From positions 1 to 30,641 of the forward strand of contig MU400861.1 of NCBI GenBank assembly GCA_022578965.1: DNA of 30,641 bases. Reading direction: 5' to 3'. Under the pieces are notes generated by a model. It had not been told where the DNA came from. It worked only from the letters and a program-made list of their open reading frames with translations, and searched no databases. Shown piece after piece: positions 21,207 through 30,641 of this stretch (its first letter is position 1; the number at the start of each line of letters is the position of its first letter). The position numbers and the translations under genes are program-made. Source of the DNA: Xylaria sp. FL1777. Taxonomy: Eukaryota > Ascomycota > Sordariomycetes > Xylariales > Xylariaceae.

Positions 21207-24200
21207 CTAATTAGTAGTTATATTTATACTTTTAATTTACTTATAACAAACTATAAATTAGCTAAAGTAATAATAAAGTTATATAATATACTTTTATTTT
21301 AACTTATTAAAAAAAGATTTGTTTTTTATATTATGCTTGTTTTTCTTTTAATATATAAACATATTATTTAGTTTACTTCTTTTAATTAGCTAAAGTAAGC
21401 ATGTATAAAGAAAAAAAAAAGAAAATTTAATTTATTTACGTATAAAAACTAAACTTCTAACTTATTTATTAATACTAAAAACAAAATAAAAAAAATAGCA
21501 AGTAATTTTGCTACTTTTTAATTATATTGCTATATAAATACTAGGCAATATATTAACTATATTGCTATATAAAAGCAAAACAGCAATTTATATAACTTAA
21601 ATATAGAATTAAATATATTATATAATTTAGCTAAATTTATTATGTTTTAAAAAAACAAATAACTGCTTATAACGCTTTTAAAGTTAAAGCTAGTTATTTT
21701 TACGTACAAAAATTTAGCTAAAAATGTTTTAATAAGCGCATAATAAATAAATGTTTAAATTAATCTTAGAATATAAAGCTAAAAAATTAATTTTAGCTAT
21801 GCAACTAAAATTAAGCTAAATATTAAGCTAGCATTTTATTATGCTAACTATTTATATTTTTATAAATTATTAGACTACTTTTAAAAAAGGTTTGCTAAAA
21901 CTTTTAAAAAATAAACAAAAAATTATTTCTAGAAAATTTATTAAAGCGTATAAAGCGCTTTGCTTAAAAACTTTAAGTTAAAAAAAATCTACTTAACATT
22001 AAAAACAACTATAATTTAAAAGCTTATAAAAATAGCTTATAAAAACTTTATAATTAAAAAATTAAAAAAACTACCGAATATTTGTTATATAATAACTATT
22101 TAACTATTAGTAATATTTTTAATACTAAGCTAATAGCTAAATATCTTTTTATATAATAGTTAAAACTTTTTAAACTATTTATATATTAAATTATTCTTTA
22201 AAAACTTAAATCTTAATATATAATTTTAAACGTAATAATATAAATATTAACTTTAATTAATTTAGCTAAGTATTAAACACTAAAATCTTTTTAAGCTGTT
22301 TAATTTTTGTATAATAAAAGCAAGCTATAAACTGATTTTTTAACTAGTATATAAATACTTTATTTAGCATTATTTACTGCAAACGTTAAAGCAAAAAATA
22401 TATGTTTGTATAATACTAAATTTAGCTATTAAAAGTATGTTTTTTAACTTATTTTTAATAAAGTTCGTACAAAATAGATTTATACCCCTTAATAAATATA
22501 TTGCTTTTTAAAAAAGCTAAAACTTAAGCTAGAACTATATAAGCAAGCTATATAATTTATTATATAATAAAGCTTATTTATTTATTATTGCTTGCTAATA
22601 TATTAAAATTATAAAAAACTGAAATTATGCTATATTTTTATATATTTTAAAAAGTTATATAAAGAACTTTTTTATTAACTATATTAATTTAAACAAAACT
22701 TAAAATAAAATATACTATACAATAAATACTTATTTTAATACTAATATAAATTATAGCTAATATTAAGCTAACTAAATAATAGTTTTTTTTGTATAAATAA
22801 AAAAAAAGAACTTAAACTTAGCTTTATATAAAGTACTTAAATTAATGTTTAATAAGCTTAAAAAAGCATAGTAAACATTTAGCGCTAACTATTAAAGCAA
22901 AATTTAATTAAGTATAAACATTATATAAATATATTAAAGTATACTAAAATTAGCTATAGCATTAATTTTTTAAAAACTTATATATAAAAGATTTTTTGCT
23001 AATTTATAAGTATGTTTATATGTAGCATTAAATAGTATAGCAAAAACTTTTGTATAAAAAAACAATAAGTTATACTTTATAAACTAAAAATATAACTATA
23101 GCTATATAAAAAACTAACGATTTAAATTTATATTAAAGTTATTAAGTTAATTAATTAAATAGTTAAGCTATTTTTAAAGCTATAACTAAAAAGACTAAAA
23201 CTTTTATACAAACAAAAAATGCTTTGTTTGTTAAAAAAAAAGCTGCTAGTTAATATGTTATACTTTTTAAAAAAGAGCTTGTGCAAAAAACATATTTTTT
23301 AATTTGTACGAAATGATTTATAGCTAAGAACTTATTCTAAAAGAATTCTTTTTATACGTAATAAAATGCAAAGAATATTTAAAGTCAAACAACAATACTA
23401 AAAATATTAATAAGAAATTTAATAACTAAATTACTTAATATTTAGTAAATAGCACATTTTTTTATTATATAATAGAAAAAAATATCTAAAACTATAAAAC
23501 AACAGTGCTATATAATTAGTTTATATTAAACGATTATTATTATATGAACTATTAAAGTAAATTATAAAATATTAGCGCTTTTAATTATTTAATAGTAAAA
23601 AAAGCTTAATTAAAAGCATACTTTTAAATATATCTTTATATAAAAGTTAGTTAAACCTTAAGTAATACTTACATTTATTTTAATAAAAGTAATATTATAA
23701 GTACTATAAGCACTATATAAATAAAAAACGCTTTTAGTATAACTATATATTATATTTTAAATATTTTTATTTTTTTTTTATTTTTATTAAAAAATGTTAA
23801 CTGCTTAAAAGCATACTTTAATAACATAAAAAACATTATTATATAATAAAACAAAAAAACTATTTTTGTTATATAAAAATAAAAATATTTGTTTTTTAAT
23901 ACTAGCTTATATAAAGCAAATTTATACTTTATAAAAACAGAACTTTAAAAGCTTTATAAATGCTTTAAATATTTTTATACAGAAAAACTATATAATATGC
24001 TTAGTTATATAAGCTATAATATTAATTGCTTTGCTTTAAAAAAAATTTAAAAGTTTTACTATTATTACTAATTATATAACTAAGCATTTTATTGTTTTAA
24101 GTTTATAATTAAAAATAACTATAATTTTAATTATAAAGTTATAATTAATACTATATAAATAAACAACAAGTAGATTTTATATATAATTAATATAGCTATA

Positions 24201-25688
24201 TTATTTTAAGTAGCTATATTTTTAAAATCTATATTTGCACAAAACGCTTAAAAAGCTTTATGCAAATGTTAAATTAACATATATTAAAAACTTTTAGATT
24301 ATATTATATATAACTTTAGCATAAACTTTTTGTTTAAAAAATTTTAGAACTAAACTAAAATTATAAATATAAAGTGCTAAAAAATGCTTATTAAAACTTA
24401 TTAAGCTATTAATAAAATAAAAAAAGCACATAAACTTTTTTGTTATATATATAACATACTAAAAGCTAAACTAAGTTATTATATAAAAAATAAATTAATT
24501 TTACAAATAGCAGTTAAAGCTTTAAATAATACTGCAAAGCTTAATAGCTTAATTTTAACGTTTTTTATATTTAAAGCATATTTAAAAGTTAATTAAAACT
24601 TTTTTTTTTTGCTAAATATTATACAAAAAACTAAAGCAGTTAAAAAAGCTATAAAAATGCTTTGCAAAAAATAAACAAAAGTTAAAATTAGCTATATAAT
24701 TTACGAACGTAATAAGCTAGCTTTATATAAAGTATTATTTTTATTTTTATGCAATAAAATCTTTGTATAGCATAAAAAGCAAAGCTAAAAAAAACTATAT
24801 AAAATATAGTTAATTAAAAAACTTAATATAATTATTAATTTTATAAATAGCTTAATTTGCTTTAAATAAACATAAGTTAAGCTATATTACTATATAACTA
24901 AATATACTTTAGCAAATAATAAAAAAAAAAATATAATTGCTATAAAACTAGCTATAAAATTAGCTATATAAAAAAAACGCAAAAAACCTAAAAAAGCTAA
25001 AAACTTTTTTATAGCGTTTGTATAAAACATTAGCAACTTATTTTTAACTTTAAAAAAGAAATAAAACTATGCTTTAGCAGTAAAATTACGTAAAAATAGC
25101 ATTATTAGCACTTTTAGCGCTCTATTTAAAAAATTAAACGCTATAAAGATTAATAACCTTGTTATATAAAGTATTTTTTAGTTCGTAAAATATAATCTAA
25201 ACAAACATAATAACACCTAAATTTTTAAGTTTTGCTTTATATAAAAAATCAAAAAAAAAACAACTAAGCTATATAAAAAGTCTAGATTAGTTATATAAAG
25301 CTATAATAATACAAAAAAAAAAACCGTATTAATTTAATTATTAATAATTTAGCAAATAAGCTAATAGCTATTATTAGTTTTAAGCCTTTTGCTAATTTAA
25401 AATTTTAATGCTTTAAGCAAGTTTTAAAATATTATACAAGCATATATATAATCAAAAAATAAGCTTGCATAAAAAATCTTTGTATAACTACTTTTTAAAC
25501 TTGTTTTAAAGTATTTTAAAAAAACAATTATATAAATTATATAACTATTATATAGCTTAGCTAAATTAAAGCTATATTAGTTTAAGATTTATTACTAATA
25601 TTACTATAAAAAACTTAATATAATAGTTTTTATGTAAAACTTATGTTTATTATTTATATTAAGACTTTTGTACAAATTTAGCATTATA
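21207..25688 (+). other. gag, integrase and RT region of Copia, undecoded
   Basis: Copia order is gag, protease, integrase, RT, RNase H, so these must lie here. The plus strand is A-rich and stop-filled. TAGTAGTTAT just inside the LTR (about 21212-21221) resembles a decayed tRNA primer site of TGGTAG type but has two non-transition mismatches. I could not read the integrase HHCC or the Tyr-x-Asp-Asp loop with confidence. Confidence 0.5.
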
Positions 25689-26669
25689 GGTTTATAAATA
25701 AACAATACGTTTAGCTTTGCTACACTTAAATTTTTAGCAAAAAAAAAATATAAGTTACATAAAGCAAAATTTTGTACAAAGCTAAAAAAAACTTTATAAC
25801 AAAATTATCTTATTAAATTTAATAGTAGTTAAGTTATTTTTTTGTACGAAAAAAATATAACACTTACGTAAAAAAGCTAAGCAAACTAATTAGCCTTAAT
25901 TAACTTTTGTATAAAAAATGCTGCATAATAATATGTTTTTTAACATATATGCAATGCTTACATAAGTAGCATTTGCTAATTAAAAGCTACATATAACTTT
26001 GCAGCTATTGCTTAAATAACTAACTTAGCACTAGCAAATATTAAAAATCTAAACTATAAAATTAAGTAGTAAATAAATAATTATAACTATAGATTAATGT
26101 TTATATTTTTAAACTTAAGCTATATAAAACTGTTTATTTTTACAAACAGTTTATTTGTAAACAATACTAATATAACTTTATAACTTAAATTTATTATTAT
26201 ATTTACAATAAAGCACTATACAGAAAAAAACTTAGCTTTTAAGATTAAAAAAAACATTATATATTAAAACTTTAGCAAGTATAAATAAGTAACGCAAAAT
26301 ATACTAGCTAGTAAATTATATAGCATAATAAATAGCTTTAATAGCGCTATAGCTTTTTATACAACGCTTTAAAAAATTATAGCTACGCTAAAAATACTTT
26401 TAATTTTTGCTATACTATGTTTAAACTTGAAATCGTTATATAACTGTTTAGTAAAGCTAAGAACTACTTAAAAAAAACGCCTTATAATTAATATTATATT
26501 ACTTAAAGAGTTATACAAAAAAAGAAAAATTTCCGAAGTACAATAAATTAATAGTAAAAATAATTTAGCTAACGCATTTACGAAAAAAATATTAAATTAA
26601 ACGCTAAAAACCTTAGTATTTATAAACTAGCTAACTATACAAATAAAAGCATTTATAAAAAGGAAATAA
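25689..26669 (+). pseudogene. pol: Copia pol C-terminus: RT connection and RNase H
   Basis: One frame, with no shift over 981 bp, reads the fungal Ty1/Copia pol end: a block starting GL-stop-INNTFSFAT at 25689, AYISSIC and ATYNFAAIA near 25945-26010, and LFIFTNSLFVNN near 26130, the first RNase H strand with its Asp now Asn. Then come VTQNILASKLYS near 26290, SLYNCLVKLRTT near 26435, a block around KKRLIINIILLKELYKKRKI, and NLANAFTKKILN at 26562. This equals the A-D-x-x-T-K motif with Asp to Asn. The frame ends TAA at 26667-26669. Interruptions are TAA/TAG, largely where Gln or Trp is expected. RNase H degrades the RNA template. Ancestry is clear; it is non-functional. Confidence 0.9.
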
Positions 26670-28007
26670 AGATAACTTTTATATAAACAAATTAAAAAAA
26701 AAAGTCAAAAAAATACTTTTGTATAAAGATTATTACAATAATTATACAATAAATAAAAAAGCAATAAGCAAATATATTTAATTTTAAAAAAAAACACTAA
26801 AAACTATAAAATATTATAAATCTTACATTTTTTTTCGTATAACTATTTTTTAAGCTATATATAAATGCTTAACATTTTTTTTTACTTTTTTTATTAAACT
26901 ATTATATAACATTTAATTTTTTTTTATTTATTTAAGTATAATAATTATAATAAGCACTATATGATTATTAAACATATATAGCATATATATTATCTTAAAA
27001 TCCTATTACTTATTAGTAACCCTAAAATAAAAAGCTTTTGCAGTTTATATAAGCATTTTAGCTATATAAAGTAACTATAGTGCTGCATAACTAAATAAGT
27101 ATTACATAAAAGTAGCCTTTATAACAAATTATTTAGGCTATAGTAAAGGCAATTAAAGCACTATATAAAATTTAAACTTTAATATTAACTAAAGGCATTA
27201 ATATAACTTAAAACTTGTTACTTTTTATATAACAAACAATTATTAGCAAACTACTTAAATAATAAGCTATATAAAAAAAAAACAAAAATATATATTTATA
27301 TATAGCAACTAAAAAAACAGTTAATTGCTAAAATTACTAGTTAATAGTTATATAACGTTATAATTATTGTTTTAGCTTATAACGCAAAGCTAGCAATTAT
27401 TAATGTTATACTATAATAAAGCAACTATTATATAAGTATATATATATGTATATATAAGTGTATATATAAAAATAACTAAGTATAAAGCTATTATAAATAT
27501 ATATATATATATATAAAGCAGCTAATAGTAAAATAAGCAGCTATATAAAGTAAAAGGTCTAAAGATATAAAAGCAATAAAAGGCACTATAAAATTTAGGC
27601 TTTTTTTATAAACAAAGCTTAGCTTTTATATTTTAGTATATTATTAAACTTGCTGCTATATAAAAAAAGAACCTTTAATTAACTTTAATATAAATTACTT
27701 ACTGCTAATATTTTACTTTATATTATTAGTTAACATTAGTTAGCTATATAATAATAAAAATAAAGGATTTTAATTATACTAGTAATAATTAAACTGCATA
27801 AAGGTTTAAGTGCTTTACTTAAAAAGTAACTACTTTTAAACCTAGGCTTTATATAACTACAAAGTTTAAAAAAAGCAAACATATAAGCAACCCTTTTTTT
27901 ATAAAAACTAAAGTACTAAATGTTTAACTTTTTACAAGATTATTTTTTTTTATTTCTTTTAAATAGCATTATACAAAAAAAATTACAACTAAAAAAAAAG
28001 TAGCTAG
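26670..28007 (+). other. Long non-coding 3' region of Copia
   Basis: After pol there are about 1.34 kb without coding signal. It holds TA microsatellites (about 27430-27475 and 27495-27520). Two related stretches, GCACTATATAAAATTTAAACTTT near 27157 and GGCACTATAAAATTTAGGCTTT near 27584, lie about 427 bp apart. A purine run AAAAAAAAAGTAGCTAG ends at the LTR and may be the polypurine tract. A further nested element is possible, but I found no ends. Confidence 0.55.
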
Positions 28008-28029
28008 TGTTAAAATAACTAGTTATTAG

Positions 28030-28046
28030 TTATAACTCCTATATAT
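28030..28046. repeat. Target site duplication of the 398-bp insertion, left
   Basis: TTATAACTCCTATATAT, 17 bp, repeated exactly at 28445-28461. Confidence 0.93.
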
Positions 28047-28444
28047 TGTATTACTTAAAGATTAACAGCTTTAAAAAGCTATGCTAAAAGCTACTTAATT
28101 TTATACGTAAGTAAAAACCGTGCTAAAGCTAAATAAAAACATTTTTACTAACTGCTCGCTACTATAACTTATACTTCTTTTATAGCTAACTGCATAAGTG
28201 CTACTATTTAGAAATTGCGTTGCTTAATTTTTATTTAACACTGCTGCTTTTGCTGCTTGCATTTTTGCTTGCTGCGCAAGCGCAGCCCTTTATTACTTAG
28301 ACTGCTTACTAACGGTTCTTAAACGGGTTTTTCCCGGGTTAGTCCTAAGGCTTTAGCATATTAGCAATAGTTTGCAATCCTGTTCTTTGCGCAGTTGCTA
28401 ACGCAGTCCTTCCTAGTAAACAACCCTTTAGGCAAATAGTATCC
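28047..28444 (-). mobile_element. 398-bp SINE/LINE-type insertion, nearly unmutated
   Basis: Flanked by an exact 17-bp duplication. On the minus strand it starts GGATACTATTTGCC at 28444 and ends AAGTAATACAA at 28047, the same 3' tail as the four SINEs; similarity covers about the last 80 bp (compare 28047-28125 with 135-225). The rest is unrelated to the SINEs. It keeps GC-rich words such as CGCAAGCGCAGCCC and TTCCCGGGTTAG, unlike everything around it. Two hairpins are visible: GCTGCGC-AA-GCGCAGC (28271-28286) and CGGG-TTTTT-CCCG (28323-28335). It is either a 5'-truncated LINE copy or a second SINE family with a shared tail. No convincing polymerase III boxes and no long ORF were found. Confidence 0.85.
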
Positions 28445-28461
28445 TTATAACTCCTATATAT
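28445..28461. repeat. Target site duplication of the 398-bp insertion, right
   Basis: Second exact copy of TTATAACTCCTATATAT. Confidence 0.93.
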
Positions 28462-28709
28462 AATATATATAATAAGTTTCGCATAAAAACCACTTTATGC
28501 AAAAGCTATTGCATAAACCGAGGTAATTTTAGTGTTAGCTTAGCTTGTACGCTAACAAAGTTTTTACACATAAAAAAGAACTTTTGCTTTATATAAACCT
28601 TTTTTTCTCTTAAACATACAAAACATAAACAGCTTACAATACAAAGATTATTATACTTTGTTTTAGTATATATATATTAAACGTATAATTATATAAAGCT
28701 TATTTAACA

Positions 28710-28714
28710 TTATA
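28710..28714. repeat. Target site duplication of the Copia element, right
   Basis: TTATA, matching 20915-20919. Confidence 0.8.
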
Positions 28715-29619
28715 TATATATACTTTTAATTATTATATTTTTTATTTTTAAAAAAGTTATTAGTACTATAAACTAGTTAAAAATAAAAGCATTTTTTCTT
28801 AAAAGTTTTAAAAAGCTAGCATTTTATACTAAAATATATAAATAACTAGCATAAAAAATAGCAAATTTTAAAATAAAAGCAAAAAAAAAAAAAATAAGCA
28901 TATATATATAAACTTAACTGCTAATTATAAAAAGCTTTTCTTTAAAAACTAAAAGCTTTTTAAAAATAGTTTTAATAAAAAGCTAATAATTATTAAAAGT
29001 TTAAAGTACAAAAAATATTTAGTTTGCTAGCTTTTTTTATAAATTAAAAAACTAAATACAAAAAATATTTAATTAAAAAACATACTGCTTTTTTTAATTA
29101 ATGTTTTTTTAAAGTTTGTTTTAAAATTTTATTTTATGCAAGAAAAAATAACCTTTATAAAAAGTTTATTTTTTAAAAACTTAAAAAAAAGCAAAAAAGT
29201 AGTACTAAAAAAGCACTTTAGCTATATATTTTCTAAAAATAACAAAGCTTACTAAAACTTATTTTTAAACTTAATTTAATAAATATAAAAAAAAGCAATA
29301 TATTTAATATATAAAAAATATTATAATAAAAAAGCATTAAAATATTAGTAATTTATATTATACATAATTTTAATAAAAGTTTTTTATATTTTTAATTTAT
29401 TGCTTAATAAAAAAGCGCTTAATTTTTAAAAAAAAGCCTTTATAGCATACTTTACTACATAAAACCGCTTAATAAACGCAAATAAAACGCTATTTTATAT
29501 ACTTAAATTAAAAAATAAATATTTAAAAGCATTTTTATAAGCTATAAGCTAAATATTAAGATTTATAGCTATAAAAGGTTTTATAATATTAATATAATAC
29601 TTATTTAAAATTAAAAAAC
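28715..29619. other. AT-rich spacer between Copia and SINE copy 4
   Basis: A-rich DNA with short open runs but no recognisable domain, element end or RNA gene. Probably the continuation of the locus left of 20915. Confidence 0.5.
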
Positions 29620-29632
29620 ATTATAATAATAA
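29620..29632. repeat. Target site duplication of SINE copy 4, left
   Basis: ATTATAATAATAA, 13 bp, repeated at 30366-30378. Low complexity lowers certainty. Confidence 0.75.
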
Positions 29633-30365
29633 GGCCTAGTAGCGTAGTGGTATACGTTTAGCTACTTTTTTTAAAGTTGTGGGTTTAAGTTTTGCTTAGT
29701 TTACGGTTGCTTTATGTTTAAAGCAAAAGTTAGTTTGCTTTTAGCTTAGTTTAAACTGCAAGCTTGCTGCACTAAAGGCATAAAAATTAAAAGTTAAATA
29801 GCTAAGCTAAAAGTTTAAGGACTTTGCTTTTTTGCTAGTGCAGCAACATAAGTAATTAACTTAATATATTAGACATTATAAAAACAAGCAGCTTTAGCTT
29901 TTGCTGCTAATGCTACATAAATACTAGTTTTTTTATGTAACAAATAGCTTATATTTTTAGCGTAATTAAAACTTAAAGCTTACTACTTGCGCTAGGCAAT
30001 TTATAAATATAGCGCTAATTAGTGCTTAATACTTACTTAATATTGTATTGTTTACGGCTTATAACCTTAAAGCTAACAAAGGAGCGCTTTTATTTACGAT
30101 AATTATAACAAAAAACCTTTTTATTAACGCGCTAATTTTTTTACTTTTATAATGCAAAGCAAAAGCGCTGCTAACTTAGCGTACGAAATTTAAAGCGAAG
30201 TATTATATAAAAAAGGCAGCGAATTAATAAGATCTATTGCAAAACCGTTGCATACTTTACGTATACAAGTAGTTTTTACTTTAAAAAAAGTTTCTACTTA
30301 TATAAATATTATACCAAATAGCCACTAGCATAGCTAACAAGCTGTTAGCTTAAGTAATACAATAT
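29633..30365 (+). mobile_element. SINE copy 4, tRNA-headed, about 733 bp
   Basis: Starts GGCCTAGTAGCGTAGTGG, with the A box at 29640-29650 and the B-box derivative at 29682-29695; it ends AAGTAATACAA before the duplicated target. It is collinear with copies 1-3. TTAACGCGCTAA lies at 30124-30135, the same site as in the other copies. The D-arm-like GCGT...ACGT pairing is visible in the head. Confidence 0.9.
29640..29695 (+). promoter_or_regulatory. Polymerase III A and B boxes of SINE copy 4
   Basis: TAGCGTAGTGG (29640-29650) and GGTTTAAGTTTTGC (29682-29695). Confidence 0.8.
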
Positions 30366-30378
30366 ATTATAATAATAA
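30366..30378. repeat. Target site duplication of SINE copy 4, right
   Basis: Second copy of ATTATAATAATAA. Confidence 0.75.
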
Positions 30379-30456
30379 TAACTTTTGCTTTAATAAGTTT
30401 AACGTTAAGTTTATAAAATCTTTAATAGTTTTAGCAATAAAGCTAGGGTTAAAAAA

Positions 30457-30625
30457 TTAGTACTTAGTATAAGGACTAATTTTAGTAGTACTAAATTAGT
30501 ATTAATATTAATACTAAAATTTAAGTACTAATTTAGTATTAGTACAACTAAGTACTAAACTAAATTAGTATTTAGTAGTACTAAAGACTAATTTAGTAGT
30601 ACTAAAAGTACTAAAAGTATTAATT
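30457..30625. repeat. Second array of ACTAAATTAGT near-palindromes
   Basis: Starts TTAGTACTTAGTATAAGGAC, the reverse complement of the right edge of the first array at about 1257-1284, and continues with ACTAAATTAGT/ACTAATTTAGT and AGTACTAAA units. It may run to or beyond the window end in weaker form. Same family as 1014-1287 in opposite orientation. Confidence 0.75.
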
Positions 30626-30641
30626 TTTAACTTTTTTAAAG

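Larger units (their letters stand above)
20920..28709 (+). mobile_element. Complete Ty1/Copia LTR retrotransposon
   Basis: Direct repeats at 20920-21206 and 28008-28709 (287 bp after removing a 415-bp insertion plus duplication) have TGTTA...TAACA ends and bound a 6.8-kb interior. A 5-bp TTATA duplication lies outside. The end of pol (25689-26669) is a fungal Copia RT-connection/RNase H on the plus strand. The interior is A-rich on the plus strand. About 1.3 kb separates the pol end from the 3' LTR, unusually long for the family. Inactive: the coding frame is full of TAA/TAG. Confidence 0.93.
28008..28709 (+). repeat. Copia 3' LTR, split by an insertion
   Basis: Starts TGTTAAAATAAC and ends TTATTTAACA. 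LTR sequence 28008-28046 continues at 28462-28709; removing 28047-28461 leaves 287 bp, the exact length of the 5' LTR. Differences from the 5' LTR are transitions in both directions apart from rare others. Confidence 0.9.
1..30641. other. RIP-mutated AT-rich transposon nest (whole window)
   Basis: Base composition is extremely AT-rich throughout; about 76 of 600 bases are G or C in 8041-8640. Stops are overwhelmingly TAA or TAG in all frames, and the longest open stretches are about 60-70 codons. LTR pairs differ almost only by C-to-T and G-to-A transitions. These are the marks of repeat-induced point mutation in filamentous ascomycetes. GC-richer islands remain in the SINEs, in the outer ends of the LTRs and in the insertion at 28047-28444. 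RIP is inferred from sequence state, not observed. Confidence 0.9.

Noticed and set aside
21207..21225. Primer binding site of initiator Met tRNA in Copia
   Set aside because: TAGTAGTTAT resembles TGGTAGCGCC but needs two non-transition mismatches, so it is recorded only as a possibility.
27430..27520. TA-rich tracts as an origin or centromere signal
   Set aside because: Simple TA microsatellites in AT-rich DNA; nothing specific supports either function.
28323..28335. Hairpin plus T run read as a rho-independent terminator
   Set aside because: The context is fungal retroelement DNA, not bacterial; the T run is the loop of the hairpin, not its 3' side.
28200..28430. Coding fragment in the 398-bp insertion (Gln/Lys/Ala-rich readings on the minus strand)
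   Set aside because: All frames contain stops even though the insert is hardly mutated, and no domain is recognisable.
28400..28444. Polymerase III A box in the head of the 398-bp insertion (TTGCCTAAAGGG on the minus strand)
   Set aside because: One near match to the A box, but no B box at the right distance.
1..30641. Mitochondrial, plasmid or AT-rich bacterial/protist origin, or a CRISPR array
   Set aside because: LTR retroelements with intact target duplications and RIP-type stops point to a fungal nuclear genome. The near-palindrome arrays lack regular spacing and unique spacers.

Overview
The window is a nest of dead transposable elements in extremely AT-rich DNA. I see no host gene that can be supported. 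A hand count of 8041-8640 gives about 13% G+C. Recognisable retrotransposon protein remnants on both strands are broken almost only by TAA and TAG codons. The two long terminal repeats (LTRs) of each of two elements differ essentially by transitions. This is the signature of repeat-induced point mutation (RIP), so the host is most likely a filamentous ascomycete (Pezizomycotina) and the window an AT-rich isochore. The residues still readable in the Copia and Gypsy remnants also resemble families common in such fungi. Species cannot be named.

Layout. (1) 1-2786: a tRNA-headed SINE (135-866, minus), an array of short near-palindromes (1014-1287), then unidentified A-rich DNA. (2) 2787-5600: SINE copy 2 (plus), a plus-strand coding remnant (about 4003-4800), and SINE copy 3 (minus). 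(3) 5615 to about 10430: Gypsy element A on the plus strand, with reverse transcriptase, RNase H, integrase and pol C-terminus readable in order; its LTRs were not found. (4) 10114-12159: the 3' tail of element A and then T-rich DNA, with one unrecognised minus-strand coding stretch. (5) 12165-19892: a complete LTR element, Gypsy B, on the minus strand, with both LTRs and an AAAAG target duplication. (6) 20920-28709: a complete Ty1/Copia element on the plus strand with a TTATA target duplication. Its 3' LTR carries a 398-bp, nearly unmutated insertion with a 17-bp target duplication. (7) 29633-30365: SINE copy 4 (plus), then a second near-palindrome array (30457-30625) whose edge is an inverted match to the first.

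How the parts relate. The SINEs and the 398-bp insertion share the same 3' tail and have long target duplications, so one LINE machinery probably moved both. The insertion duplicated a target that already carried RIP-type mutations and is itself largely intact, so it is the youngest event seen. Surviving cytosines lie overwhelmingly in purine-C-T context, a two-sided mutational footprint that deserves a genome-wide check.
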